A stretch of DNA of 62,235 nucleotides from NCBI RefSeq assembly GCF_001305515.1, contig NZ_LJYW01000001.1, positions 2,319,383 to 2,381,617 of the forward strand, written 5' to 3'. The notes under the pieces were generated by a model that saw only the letters and a list, made by a program, of their open reading frames with translations, was not told the DNA's origin and made no database searches. Within the stretch, counting starts at the first letter, position 1. The number at the start of each line of letters is the position of its first letter. The position numbers and the translations under genes were made by a program. Origin of the DNA: Prosthecodimorpha hirschii (GTDB lineage Bacteria; Pseudomonadota; Alphaproteobacteria; Rhizobiales; Ancalomicrobiaceae). This document shows, piece by piece, positions 9,436 to 19,422 of this stretch.

Positions 9436-10548
9436 ATGGCGTCCCACAATCTCCTTCTCCTGCCCGGCGACGGGATCGGCCCCGAGATCATGGGAGAGGC
9501 CAAGGGCATTCTGAACTGGTTCGGCAAGCGCGGCATCGCGTCCTTCGAGACCGAAACGGCGCTGGTCGGCGGCGCCTCCTATGATGCCTGCGGCAAGGCC
9601 ATCTCCGAGGAGACGATGAAGCTCGCCGACCAGGCCGACGCGGTCCTGTTCGGCGCGGTCGGCGGCCCGAAGTGGGACGGCGTGCCCTACGACGCCCGTC
9701 CGGAAGCCGGGCTGCTGCGCCTGCGCAAGGATCTCGGCCTGTTCGCCAACCTGCGCCCGGCCATCTGCTATCCGGCGCTCGCCGACGCCTCCTCGCTGAA
9801 GCGCGACGTGGTCGAGGGCCTCGACATCCTGATCCTGCGCGAACTGACCGGCGGCGTCTATTTCGGCGAGCCGAAGGAGATCGTCACGCTGGAGAACGGC
9901 GAGAAGCGCGCGGTCGACACCCAGCTCTACACGACCCACGAAATCGAGCGCATCGCCCGCGTCGCCTTCGATCTCGCCCGCACCCGGCGCAACAAGGTCT
10001 CCTCGGCCGAGAAGCGCAACGTCATGAAGTCCGGCGTGCTGTGGAACCAGGTCGTCACCAAGATCGGCAAGGAAGAATATCCGGACGTGCAGCTCGAGCA
10101 CGTGCTCGCCGACAACTGCGCCATGCAGCTCGTGCGCTGGCCGAAGCAGTATGACGTGATCGTCTGCGACAACCTGTTCGGCGACATCCTGTCCGACGTG
10201 GCCGCCATGCTGACCGGCTCGCTCGGCATGCTGCCCTCCGCCTCGCTCGGCGCACCCGACCCGAGCACCGGCCAGCGCAAGTCGCTCTACGAGCCGGTGC
10301 ACGGTTCGGCGCCGGACATCGCCGGCCGCAGCCTCGCCAATCCGATCGCCATGATCGCCTCGGTCGGCATGGCGCTGCGCTACTCCTTCGGCCTCGGCGA
10401 GGCCGCCGACCTGCTCGACAAGGCCATCGCCAACGTGCTGGCCACCGGCACCCGCACCAAGGACATCGCCGAGAAGGGCTCCAACGCGGTCAGCACCCAG
10501 GAGATGGGCGCCGCCATCCTCAAGGAACTGGAGAGCCTCGCCCGCTGA
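9436..10548 (+). CDS. leuB: 3-isopropylmalate dehydrogenase
   Basis: Oxidises and decarboxylates 3-isopropylmalate to 2-oxoisocaproate with NAD in leucine synthesis. The 370-residue product has the family landmarks [41 protein letters not shown], the metal-binding [20 protein letters not shown] and the NAD-binding [24 protein letters not shown] precedes ATG 9436. Upstream lies a perfect six-base inverted repeat (CGGTAC 9304-9309, GTACCG 9316-9321) which could belong to the promoter. leuCD are not in the window. A strong terminator follows. Confidence 0.97.
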   Translation: MASHNLLLLPGDGIGPEIMGEAKGILNWFGKRGIASFETETALVGGASYDACGKAISEETMKLADQADAVLFGAVGGPKWDGVPYDARPEAGLLRLRKDLGLFANLRPAICYPALADASSLKRDVVEGLDILILRELTGGVYFGEPKEIVTLENGEKRAVDTQLYTTHEIERIARVAFDLARTRRNKVSSAEKRNVMKSGVLWNQVVTKIGKEEYPDVQLEHVLADNCAMQLVRWPKQYDVIVCDNLFGDILSDVAAMLTGSLGMLPSASLGAPDPSTGQRKSLYEPVHGSAPDIAGRSLANPIAMIASVGMALRYSFGLGEAADLLDKAIANVLATGTRTKDIAEKGSNAVSTQEMGAAILKELESLAR

Positions 10549-10580
10549 TCCGCGGCGAGCGACCCGTTCCCGATATCGAC

Positions 10581-10609
10581 GGGCCGATCCTCGGATCGGC
10601 CCGTTTCAT
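10581..10609. terminator. bidirectional terminator between leuB and secreted protein gene
   Basis: GGGCCGAT (10581-10588) pairs with ATCGGCCC (10595-10602) and is followed by GTTTCATTT. It lies between two convergent genes, and on the minus strand it falls right after the stop codon at 10606. Confidence 0.8.
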
Positions 10610-12144
10610 TTGACGGTGACCGGCACGCGTTCGATCACCGCATCGGCCGTGCCCGGGCGGCCATAGACATAGACGAGGTCGTAGCGGCCGGGTTTCGAGG
10701 GCGCGGGCACTTCGAATTCGGTCCGGTTGCGCACGTCGTGAAGCGCGTCGGTGCCGAAGCGCGGCAGGGGAACGCCGGCCGGCAGGAAGCCGACCTTGTC
10801 GAAGAACAGGGCCTTCATGGCGAAGGTGACCGGCAGCGTCCCGCCGCGCGCGACCTCGCCGGCAACATCGCCGAAGGCCCGTCCGGTGACGGTGACGGTC
10901 TTGCGGGCCAGGACGATGCCGTCCGAAAAGGTCACCAGCCGCGCCTCGTAGCGCCCCTCCGGTGCGGGGAAGCGTTCGGTGTTGCCCTTGATGGCTTCGG
11001 CGACCATGCGGGTGGGGCGACCGGACTTGTCGAGCGCCCAGAGCTCGATCGAGATGCCGCTCGGCCCGGCCAGTTCGGGCTTGATCCGCTCGCCGAGAGA
11101 AATGGCGTCCGGCAGTCCGACCACGTAGGTCCTGGCGGCGACCGAAAGCTCGCGCTCGGCCAGCACGTCCTTCTCGTTCGCCTCGACCGAAACGACGACG
11201 CGGTAGCGACCCGCCAGCGGCGGCGCCGTCAGCCTGTAGCGCCGGGCGGTCTCGCCGCCGCCGACGACCGCCTCGCCTCGGTCGTAGACCCGCGCACCGT
11301 CATCGGCCTTACGTCCGAGCAGTTCCGGCGATCTGGCGGCGAGACCCGACCGTCCGCGCACGGTCACCTCGAAGCTGTCGCCAGCGGTCACCGAACCCGG
11401 CACGTCGAGGGCGATGTCCGGCTTTCCGACCCGGATCGGCCATTCGGCGAGCGTCACGCGCGGCGCGCAGGTCATGTAGACGATCCGGTAGGCGCCCGGT
11501 TCGGACGGTAGCGCCACCTCGCCCTGCCCGATCTCGTTCGGCCAGACCTCGCGGATCAGCGCGCTGCCTGGATCGGCCTTGAGGCCATAGATCCCCTCGC
11601 TGAAGCCGGTCAGCGGCACCGAAACCACCGCCCCGCCCGGCGCGGCGGCTTCCACCGCGACCGGCGCGATGGCCGGAAGGGTGCGGTCGAGCTTGACGGT
11701 GACGGCGGGCGTCGCTCCAGGGCCGACGCGGAACCGGGCGGTGCCCCAGGCGATCGCCTTGCCCGGCAGCACGGCATTGACCACATAGGGCCCCTCCGGC
11801 AGCGCGACCGTGCCGGCCTCGTCGTCGACGACGAAACGGGGCAGATCCTTGTCCTGGTAGAGCACGCCGATCCGGGCGCCGCGCACCGGCTTGCCGTCGG
11901 CGCCGACCACCCGGACGGTCACCGGCTTGCGCGGCTTCTCGCCGAGATGGTCGCGCAACGCCGCGTCGAGCACGGCCAGCGGCAGGAACAGTCCGGTCAG
12001 CAGCACCGGCAGGTCGTGGCGCCGCTCGAGCGGCAGGAACGAGCCCGCACAGGGAAAGCCCGTTTCGGCCGCGCCGGCGGTGCGGATCGAAACGGATGTC
12101 AGGGCGGCGACGAGGCCGACGGCGAGGCGGGACAGGATTCGCAC
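10606..12144 (-). CDS. large secreted beta-sandwich protein, function unknown
   Basis: A 512-residue exported protein: a signal peptide covers residues 1-26 (MRILSRLAVGLVAALTS...AGAA). The mature part consists of repeated short beta-sandwich units; phrases such as KPVTVRVVGADGKPVRGARIGVLY, VSVPLTGFSEGIYGLK and VTVRGRSGLAARSPELL look like carboxypeptidase-regulatory or Ig-like folds, often used as extracellular scaffolds. There are three cysteines in all and no catalytic motif I can name. It is divergent from the transglutaminase/ATP-grasp unit, and the 279-base spacer could hold promoters for both. A link between them is only inferred from position. Confidence 0.75.
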   Translation of the reverse strand: MRILSRLAVGLVAALTSVSIRTAGAAETGFPCAGSFLPLERRHDLPVLLTGLFLPLAVLDAALRDHLGEKPRKPVTVRVVGADGKPVRGARIGVLYQDKDLPRFVVDDEAGTVALPEGPYVVNAVLPGKAIAWGTARFRVGPGATPAVTVKLDRTLPAIAPVAVEAAAPGGAVVSVPLTGFSEGIYGLKADPGSALIREVWPNEIGQGEVALPSEPGAYRIVYMTCAPRVTLAEWPIRVGKPDIALDVPGSVTAGDSFEVTVRGRSGLAARSPELLGRKADDGARVYDRGEAVVGGGETARRYRLTAPPLAGRYRVVVSVEANEKDVLAERELSVAARTYVVGLPDAISLGERIKPELAGPSGISIELWALDKSGRPTRMVAEAIKGNTERFPAPEGRYEARLVTFSDGIVLARKTVTVTGRAFGDVAGEVARGGTLPVTFAMKALFFDKVGFLPAGVPLPRFGTDALHDVRNRTEFEVPAPSKPGRYDLVYVYGRPGTADAVIERVPVTVK

Positions 12145-12423
12145 AGAGAAACCCTTCGTGAGAGGCGGCCGCCATGGGAGCGCGAACCTGCCGCTCCGGC
12201 AAGACCCGGCGGATCCCTAACGGCATTTGTCATCGGCGCGGCCCAGCGGATGCGCGGCCTCGCCGATCGCATGGCTGCAAGACCCGAATCCCAGGGAGCC
12301 GTTGCCGTTCCGCCACGGGCGGCGGTCGCATGGCGCCGCCCAAAGTGAAGGCTTTGCATACCGTTGCCCAGGAACTAGGCTAAAGGTTCGGATCCCTTCG
12401 GGGCCCCGCTTCGATCGGGGCCG

Positions 12424-15400
12424 ATGCCTCAGCCGAGACAGCCAGCGAGCCCGACATTGGCCATCCTGACCGCCCTTCACCACGTCACCGCCTACCGCTA
12501 CGACCGGCCGGTCACCCTCGGCCCGCAGGTCATCCGGCTGCGCCCGGCACCGCATTCGCGCACGCGCGTGCCGAGCTATTCGCTGAAGGTCGTGCCCGAA
12601 CAGCATTTCATCAACTGGCAGCAGGATCCGCACGGCAACTGGCTGGCGCGCCTGGTCTTCCCGGAGAAGACGACGGAGTTCCGCATCGAGGTCGACCTGC
12701 TCGCGGAGATGGCGGTCTATAATCCGTTCGACTTCTTCGTCGAGAGCTATGCCGAGAAGTACCCCTTCGCCTACACGCCCGAACTGGCGGTGGAACTGGC
12801 GCCCTATCTGGTCACCGAGCCGACCGGGCCGGAATTCGAGGCCTATCTGGCGGGCATCGATCGCGGCGAAATGCCGATCGTCGACTTCCTGGTCGCCGTC
12901 AACCAGCGCCTGTCGCAGGACATCCGCTATGTGATCCGGATGGAACCGGGCGTCCAGGAGCCGAACGACACGCTGACGCTCGCCTCCGGCTCGTGCCGCG
13001 ACACCGGCTGGCTGCTGGTCCAGCTTCTGCGCCGGCTCGGCCTCGCCGCCCGCTTCGTCTCCGGCTACCTGATCCAGCTCAAGGCCGACATCGCGGCGCT
13101 CGACGGCCCGTCCGGCACCGATCACGACTTCACCGACCTGCATGCCTGGTGCGAGGTCTATATTCCGGGCGCCGGCTGGGTCGGCCTCGACCCGACCTCC
13201 GGTCTGTTCGCCGGCGAGGGCCATATCCCGCTCGCCGGAACGCCGCACTACCGCTCCGCCGCACCGATCACCGGCACCGTCTCGGCCTATGGCGGCCAGG
13301 CCGAGGTCGAGTTCCATTTCGACATGCGGGTCACCCGCATCGCCGAGAAGCCGCGCGTCACGGCGCCCTTCTCGGACGATGCCTGGGCGGCCCTGGACGA
13401 TCTCGGCCGCAAGGTCGACGCGGATCTGGTCAAGCACGACGTCCGCCTGACCATGGGCGGCGAGCCGACCTTCGTGTCGATCGACGACTACCAGTCGGCC
13501 GAGTGGAACACCGCCGCGGTCGGACCGACAAAGCGCGACCGGGCCGACGACCTGATCCGGCGCCTGCGCGAGCGCTTCGCGCCCGGCGGGTTCCTGCATT
13601 ACGGCCAGGGCAAGTGGTATCCGGGCGAAAGCCTGCCGCGCTGGTCCTTCGCGCTCTATTGGCGCAAGGACGGCAAGCCGATCTGGCGCAATCCCGACCT
13701 GATCGCCCGCGAGGCCGGTCCGCGCAACGCCACCGTCGAGGCCGCCCAGAAGGTCTGCGCCGGCATTGCCGAGCGGCTCGACATCGGCGCCGACTACGTC
13801 ATTCCGGCCTATGAGGATCCGGCGCACTGGATTCTGCGGGAGATCGAACTCCCCGACAACGTCACCACCGAGGACTCCAAGCTCGAAAACCCGGAGGACC
13901 GGCACCGCATCGCCAAGGTGTTCGAGCATGGTCTCGCCCGGCCGACCGGCTATGTGCTGCCCGTGCAGCGCTGGCAGGCGGCGGCCGGCACCGGCTGGTA
14001 TTCGGAGAAGTGGCGGCTCAGGCGCCAGAAGCTGTTCCTGATCCCCGGCGACAGCCCGGTCGGCTACCGCCTGCCGATCGCCTCGCTGCCCTGGATCCCG
14101 CCGGCCAACTACCCCTACATCACCGAGCGCGACACCTTCCTGCAGCTGCCGCCGCTGCCCGATCCCGACGAACTGGCGCAGGTCTACAGCCGCTCGGAAG
14201 CCCCGACGCGCGCGACCCAGCGCTTCCTCGAGGAGATCGGCGCCAACCAGGTGCGCACCGCGATGACGGTCGAGCCGCGCGACGGCGTGCTGCATGTCTT
14301 CATGCCGCCGGTCTCCGCCCTCGACGACTATCTCGAACTCATCGCCGCCGTCGAGCTGACCGCCGCCACGGTCGGCGTGCCGGTTCATATCGAGGGCTAT
14401 CCGCCGCCGTGGGATCCGCGCCTCGACGTGATCAAGGTGACGCCCGATCCCGGCGTCATTGAGGTCAACGTCCAGCCGGCCGGCACCTGGGACGAATGCG
14501 TCGCGATCACCACCGGCCTCTACGAGGATGCCCGGCACAGCCGGCTCGGCACCGAGAAGTTCATGGTCGACGGCCGCCACACCGGCACGGGCGGCGGCAA
14601 CCATGTCGTGGTCGGCGCCCGTTTCCCCGTCGACAGTCCGTTCCTGCGCCGCCCCGATCTCCTGAAGAGCCTGGTGCTCTACTGGCAGCGCCGGCCCTCG
14701 CTGTCGTTCCTGTTCTCCGGCCTGTTCATCGGGCCGACCAGCCAGGCGCCGCGCATCGACGAGGCCCGCCACGACGCGCTCTACGAGCTGGAAATCGCGC
14801 TCGCCAACGTGCCGACGCCCTGGACCGGCAATCCGCCGCTGCCCTGGCTGACGGACCGGCTGTTCCGCAACCTGCTGACCGACGTGTCGGGCAACACGCA
14901 CCGCACCGAGATCTGCATCGACAAGCTGTTCTCGCCCGACGGCCCGACCGGCCGGCTCGGACTGGTCGAGTTCCGCTCCTTCGAGATGCCGCCGGACGCC
15001 CGCATGAGCCTCGCCCAGCAGCTTCTGCTGCGGGCGATCATCGCCTGGCTGTGGCGGGAGCCGCAGGAGGGCGAATTCGCCCGCTGGGGCACGGCGCTGC
15101 ACGACCGCTTCATGCTGCCGCATTTCGTCTGGGAGGATTTCCTCGGCGTCCTCGACGATCTGAACTGCGCCGGCTACGCCTTCGACCCGGTCTGGTTCGA
15201 GGCGCAGCGCGAGTTCCGCTTCCCCTTCTACGGCGCCGTCGAGCATGCCGGCGTGAAGCTGGAGATCCGCACCGCGCTGGAGCCCTGGCACGTCACCGGC
15301 GAGGAGGGCGCGGCGGGCGGCACGGTGCGCTATGTCGACAGCTCCACCGAACGCCTGCAGGTCAAGGCGGAGGGCCTCAATCCGGCGCGGCATGTGGTCA

Positions 15401-15771
15401 CGGCCAATGGCCGCCGGGTGCCGATGACCTCGACCGGCCGCTCCGGCGAATTCGTGGCCGGCATCCGCTACAAGGCCTGGCAGCCGGCCTCGGGCATCCA
15501 TCCGACCCTGCCGGTGAACGCGCCGCTGACCATCGACGTGCTCGACCGCTGGACCGGCCGGTCGCTCGGCGGCTGCGTCTATCATGTGGCGCATCCGGGC
15601 GGGCGCAACTACGATACCTTCCCGGTCAATTCCTACGAGGCCGAGGCGCGCCGGCTTGCCCGCTTCTTCGATCACGGCCATACACCGGGCTTCGCGGCCG
15701 TCCCGCCGGACGAGCGCAGCCTCGACTTCCCGCTGACGCTCGACCTGCGCCGTCCGCCGCCCCGCCTCTGA
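12424..15771 (+). CDS. DUF2126 protein with N-terminal transglutaminase-like domain
   Basis: A 1115-residue protein. The N-terminal ~100 residues match the bacterial transglutaminase N-domain ([27 protein letters not shown]). A transglutaminase/protease core follows with its triad intact: Cys191 (SGSCRDTGW), His240 (LHAWCEVY) and Asp256 (GLDPTSG). The remaining ~800 residues are DUF2126, rich in aromatic residues and of unknown fold and role. Published comparative work groups this type with circularly permuted ATP-grasp/alpha-E proteins as a predicted peptide ligation and cleavage system. An in-frame TTG at 12457 could be the true start, since the conserved domain begins only at ~residue 14. 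The next two genes complete the trio. Confidence 0.9.
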   Translation: MPQPRQPASPTLAILTALHHVTAYRYDRPVTLGPQVIRLRPAPHSRTRVPSYSLKVVPEQHFINWQQDPHGNWLARLVFPEKTTEFRIEVDLLAEMAVYNPFDFFVESYAEKYPFAYTPELAVELAPYLVTEPTGPEFEAYLAGIDRGEMPIVDFLVAVNQRLSQDIRYVIRMEPGVQEPNDTLTLASGSCRDTGWLLVQLLRRLGLAARFVSGYLIQLKADIAALDGPSGTDHDFTDLHAWCEVYIPGAGWVGLDPTSGLFAGEGHIPLAGTPHYRSAAPITGTVSAYGGQAEVEFHFDMRVTRIAEKPRVTAPFSDDAWAALDDLGRKVDADLVKHDVRLTMGGEPTFVSIDDYQSAEWNTAAVGPTKRDRADDLIRRLRERFAPGGFLHYGQGKWYPGESLPRWSFALYWRKDGKPIWRNPDLIAREAGPRNATVEAAQKVCAGIAERLDIGADYVIPAYEDPAHWILREIELPDNVTTEDSKLENPEDRHRIAKVFEHGLARPTGYVLPVQRWQAAAGTGWYSEKWRLRRQKLFLIPGDSPVGYRLPIASLPWIPPANYPYITERDTFLQLPPLPDPDELAQVYSRSEAPTRATQRFLEEIGANQVRTAMTVEPRDGVLHVFMPPVSALDDYLELIAAVELTAATVGVPVHIEGYPPPWDPRLDVIKVTPDPGVIEVNVQPAGTWDECVAITTGLYEDARHSRLGTEKFMVDGRHTGTGGGNHVVVGARFPVDSPFLRRPDLLKSLVLYWQRRPSLSFLFSGLFIGPTSQAPRIDEARHDALYELEIALANVPTPWTGNPPLPWLTDRLFRNLLTDVSGNTHRTEICIDKLFSPDGPTGRLGLVEFRSFEMPPDARMSLAQQLLLRAIIAWLWREPQEGEFARWGTALHDRFMLPHFVWEDFLGVLDDLNCAGYAFDPVWFEAQREFRFPFYGAVEHAGVKLEIRTALEPWHVTGEEGAAGGTVRYVDSSTERLQVKAEGLNPARHVVTANGRRVPMTSTGRSGEFVAGIRYKAWQPASGIHPTLPVNAPLTIDVLDRWTGRSLGGCVYHVAHPGGRNYDTFPVNSYEAEARRLARFFDHGHTPGFAAVPPDERSLDFPLTLDLRRPPPRL

Positions 15772-15784
15772 GGTTCCATTCGGA

Positions 15785-18382
15785 ATGACCGAGACCGCCC
15801 AGCTCGAATTCGAGATGCGCTTCGCCGGGAGCGCAGGCGCTCCGGGAAGCGAGGCGGTGCGGGCGCTGATGGCCGGCTATCGCCCGGAGGCCGGCGTCCA
15901 CGACGAGATGATGGCGGAGGACGGGCGCCCGCGCGCCCACTGGCTGCCTCTGCTCAATCTGCTCGCGGGGCTCGGTCCGAACGAGGTGCGCCGCCGCTTC
16001 GCGCTGGCCGACCGGCATCTGGCCGATGCCGGCGTGGTCTACCGGGTCTATGGCGACGAGACCGGGGCCGAGCGGCCCTGGCCGCTGTCGCATCTGCCGC
16101 TCGTCCTCGCCGAGACCGACTGGTCGACCCTCGCCGCCGGCGTCGTCCAGCGCGCCGAGCTTCTGGAAGCGATCCTGGCCGATCTCTACGGCCCCGCCGA
16201 CCTTGTCCGCCAAGGTCACCTGCCGGCCGCGCTGGTCGCCGGAAACGGGGAGTTCCTGCGTCCCCTGGTGGGGGTGAAACCGGCCGGCGGCCATCATCTG
16301 CATGTCTTCGCCGCCGACGTGACGCGCGGACCGGACGGCCGCTGGTGGGTGCTCGGCGACCGCACGCAGGCGCCCTCGGGCGCCGGCTACGCCATCGAGA
16401 ACCGGATCGCCCTGTCGTCGCGCGGCCTGCCGGACGTGTTCCGGGCGCTCAGGATCGAACGGCTGACGCGCTTCTTCCAGGCGCTGCGCTCCGGCCTCGC
16501 CAAGGCGTCCGGCCGCGACGAGCCGCGCATCGCCCTGCTGTCGCCCGGCCCGGCCAACGAAACCTATTTCGAGCATGCCTATCTGGCCCGCGTGCTCGGC
16601 TTCCTGCTGGTCGAGGGCGGCGACCTGTCGGTGCGCGGCGATCAGGTCTGGCTGCGGACCGTGGAGGGTCCGATCCGTGCCGACGTGATCCTGCGCCGGC
16701 TGGATGCCGATTTCGCCGACCCGCTCGAACTCAACGCCCATTCGCGCATCGGCGTGCCCGGCCTGATGCAGGCGGTGCGCGCCGGGACGGTGGTGATCGC
16801 CAATGCGCTCGGCGCCGGACTGGTCGAGGCACCCGCCCTGATGCCGTTCCTGCCGGCGCTGTCCCGGCACCTGCTTGGCGAAGACCTGCGCCTGTCCAAC
16901 CTCGCCACCTGGTGGTGCGGCGATCCGGACGCGCGCGCCGCCGTGATCGGCGACATCCGCGCCAAGGCGCTCGCACCCGCCTTCGGCCGCACCTTGCGCG
17001 GCACGCTCGACAATATGGGCGTCAACGGCGCCGACCTGTCGCCGGAGGACCTGAAGCGGCTGATCGCCGCCATGGAGCGGCGCGGCACCGATTTCGTCGG
17101 CCAGGAGCCGGTGCGGCTGGCCACGACGCCGGTCTTCGAGCGCGGGCGGCTGCAGCCGCGTCCCTTCGCGCTGCGCGTCTTCGCCGTGCGCGGACCGGAC
17201 GGCTGGACGGTCATGCCGGGTGGCCTCTGCCGCATTTCCGACCGGCCGGACGCGCGCGCCCTGTCGATGCAGCGCGGCGGCCGCTCGGCCGACGTCTGGG
17301 TCGCCACCGGCGCCGCCCCGGAGCCGAGCCTTCTGGTGCCGGACCCCGATCAGGTCGAAATCCGGCGCGATACCGGTGCCCTGCCGAGCCGGGCCGCCGA
17401 CAATCTCTACTGGCTCGGCCGCTATCTGGAGCGCACCGAGGCCACCCTGCGGCTCGCCCGCAGCCTCGCCGGACAGACCAGCGACGACGGCCCGGATACC
17501 GGCGACGGCCCCTCCACCCGCCATGTCGCCGATCTCCTGGCCGCCTGGGGGGCGACGCCGTTCGGGCTCGACGACTATGCCGAGATCGTGCGCGAGGCGC
17601 TCGGCGGCACCTCGGTCGGCGCCGCACCGCAGCTGGCGCGCGAGGCCCGCCGCACCGCTTCCGTGGTGCGCGACCGGCTGTCGCCGGATGCCTGGCGAGC
17701 GCTGGCCGATCTGACCGCCGTCTTCCCCCGGCCGTCGTCGGAGCGCAACGAGACGGTCGGCGATGTCGACCGCGACGGCGACGAGGACGAGGCGGACCTG
17801 TTCGCCGCCGCAGACCTGGGCCTGCGAACCATCGCGGCCTTTACCGGCCTCGCCCACGAGAACATGTACCGGCCGTCCGGCTGGCGGTTCCTCGACATGG
17901 GCGCGCGCATCGAGCGGGCGATCGCGGTCGCGCGCTACGCCCGGCGCCTGGCGGAGCCGGAGGCCGGCTCGAACCTTCTGATCCGGCTCCTGGAACTGAC
18001 CGACAGCCAGATCGTGCACCGCGCCCGCTACATTTCCGGGCCCTCGGTGAAGACCGTCCTCGACCTGGTCCTGCTCGACGAGACCCATCCGCGCTCCGCC
18101 GCCTTCCAGCTGGATCGCCTGGTCGAGCATCTGACGCATCTGTCCAGCCGCCATGACGGCCGCGCCGACGACGCCGCGCGCGCCGCCCTGCGCCTCGCCG
18201 CCCTGCTGAAATCCGCCGATCCGGCGGAGTTCGACGCGGACATGATCATGGATGTCGAGATCCGCCTGATGAAGCTCTCCGACGCGATCACGCGCCGCTA
18301 CTTCGGCGAAAGCGCCGGCGAGGAGCCCGCCGACGAGATCGGCCCGGGCGGCGGATCGATGGGGGAGACCGGCGGCCCATGA
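15785..18382 (+). CDS. circularly permuted ATP-grasp and alpha-E domain fusion
   Basis: An 865-residue protein. Residues ~80-500 form a circularly permuted type 2 ATP-grasp domain (GDETGAERPWPLSHLPL, GRWWVLGDRTQAPSGAGYAIENRIALSS, DVILRRLDADFADPLELN, PALMPFLPALSRHLLGEDL). Residues ~530-850 are the helical alpha-E domain (LPSRAADNLYWLGRYLERTEATLRLARS, ENMYRPSGWRFLDMGARIERAI). In many genomes these are two adjacent genes; here they are fused. The ATP-grasp part is predicted to form an amide bond, with substrate unknown. It starts 13 bases after the DUF2126 gene and overlaps the next gene by four bases (ATGA), so the three are one operon. Confidence 0.92.
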   Translation: MTETAQLEFEMRFAGSAGAPGSEAVRALMAGYRPEAGVHDEMMAEDGRPRAHWLPLLNLLAGLGPNEVRRRFALADRHLADAGVVYRVYGDETGAERPWPLSHLPLVLAETDWSTLAAGVVQRAELLEAILADLYGPADLVRQGHLPAALVAGNGEFLRPLVGVKPAGGHHLHVFAADVTRGPDGRWWVLGDRTQAPSGAGYAIENRIALSSRGLPDVFRALRIERLTRFFQALRSGLAKASGRDEPRIALLSPGPANETYFEHAYLARVLGFLLVEGGDLSVRGDQVWLRTVEGPIRADVILRRLDADFADPLELNAHSRIGVPGLMQAVRAGTVVIANALGAGLVEAPALMPFLPALSRHLLGEDLRLSNLATWWCGDPDARAAVIGDIRAKALAPAFGRTLRGTLDNMGVNGADLSPEDLKRLIAAMERRGTDFVGQEPVRLATTPVFERGRLQPRPFALRVFAVRGPDGWTVMPGGLCRISDRPDARALSMQRGGRSADVWVATGAAPEPSLLVPDPDQVEIRRDTGALPSRAADNLYWLGRYLERTEATLRLARSLAGQTSDDGPDTGDGPSTRHVADLLAAWGATPFGLDDYAEIVREALGGTSVGAAPQLAREARRTASVVRDRLSPDAWRALADLTAVFPRPSSERNETVGDVDRDGDEDEADLFAAADLGLRTIAAFTGLAHENMYRPSGWRFLDMGARIERAIAVARYARRLAEPEAGSNLLIRLLELTDSQIVHRARYISGPSVKTVLDLVLLDETHPRSAAFQLDRLVEHLTHLSSRHDGRADDAARAALRLAALLKSADPAEFDADMIMDVEIRLMKLSDAITRRYFGESAGEEPADEIGPGGGSMGETGGP

Positions 18383-19302
18383 TCTACGAGGTCACCCATG
18401 TCACGCGGTATCACTATCGCGCGACGGTCCCGGTCACGCGCAACATGCTGCACCTGACCCCTGTCGACCGGCCCGGCCAGCGCGTGCTGGCGACCAGTCT
18501 CGTGGTCGACCCGCGGCCGGCCGAGCGCAGCGAAGGCGTCGACTTCTTCGGCAACCGGACGACCCGGATCACGCTGCGCACCCCGCACGCCTTCCTGGAG
18601 ATCCATGCCGCCTCGACCGTGTCGGTGGTCGCCCGCGATCTCCCCCGGCCGGGCAGCACGCCGACCTGGGAGACCATCGCCGATCTCGCCGCGACCGGCT
18701 TCAGCCTCGCTCCGGAGGATCCGGTCCACTATGTCTTCCCGAGCCGCTCGGTCCCGCTCGTCGACGAGGCGACGACCTATGCGGCGCGCTCCTTCCCGCC
18801 CGGCCGGCGCATCCTCGACGGCGCGGTCGAGCTCAATCGCCGGATCCGGTCCGACTTCGCCTATGACCCGACCGCCACGGACGTGACCACTCCGGTCGCC
18901 AAGGTGTTCGCCGGGCGGCGCGGCGTGTGCCAGGATTTCGCCCATGCGATGATCTCCGGCCTGCGCGGCCTCGGCCTGCCGGCCCGGTACGTGTCGGGCT
19001 ACCTGCGGACCGAGCCGCCGCCCGGCCGTCCCCGTCTGGCCGGTGCGGATGCCACCCATGCCTGGGTCGAGATCTGGTGCGGCCCCGCGGAAGGCTGGAT
19101 CGGCCTCGATCCGACCAACGCCATCGCGGCCGGCGACAGCCACGTGGTGCTGGCCGTCGGGCGGGACTATGCCGACGTCTCGCCGGTCGACGGCGTGATC
19201 GTCTATTCCGGCCCGCAGGGCCTCTCGGTCGGCGTCGATGTGGTCGAGGTCGACCCGGCCCGCACCAATCCCCGCGTCCTGGCCCCGAAGCGCGCCGAGT
19301 AG
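18379..19302 (+). CDS. transglutaminase-like cysteine protease/transferase family protein
   Basis: A 307-residue protein with a bacterial transglutaminase N-domain (residues 1-100, YEVTHVTRYHYRATVPVTRN) followed by the catalytic core: Cys184 in RRGVCQDFAHA, His227 in ADATHAWVE and Asp244 in GLDPTNA. No signal peptide, so it acts in the cytoplasm, like the other members of this unit. In the predicted system it would cleave or transfer the peptide that the ATP-grasp enzyme makes. It overlaps the preceding gene by four bases, and its own stop precedes a 120-base spacer to a convergent gene. Confidence 0.92.
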   Translation: MIYEVTHVTRYHYRATVPVTRNMLHLTPVDRPGQRVLATSLVVDPRPAERSEGVDFFGNRTTRITLRTPHAFLEIHAASTVSVVARDLPRPGSTPTWETIADLAATGFSLAPEDPVHYVFPSRSVPLVDEATTYAARSFPPGRRILDGAVELNRRIRSDFAYDPTATDVTTPVAKVFAGRRGVCQDFAHAMISGLRGLGLPARYVSGYLRTEPPPGRPRLAGADATHAWVEIWCGPAEGWIGLDPTNAIAAGDSHVVLAVGRDYADVSPVDGVIVYSGPQGLSVGVDVVEVDPARTNPRVLAPKRAE

Positions 19303-19422
19303 GCCCAGCCTCCGGCGCGCCGGAGGCTGCCCATATCCGCCCCCTACTGCGACCGCCGCCTGCCGGTGCCCGGGGCCGCGCCGGGCGGCAGCCGGCTGCG
19401 GCCGAGCCCGGCGGTCGGCCGA

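Noticed and set aside
12217-15681. Very long minus-strand open frame (1154 codons) opposite the DUF2126 gene, and a similar one at 15626-18154
   Set aside because: Their Arg/Gly/Ala/Asp-rich sequences have no domain and mirror the codon pattern of the real genes on the plus strand; high G+C content makes such shadows common.
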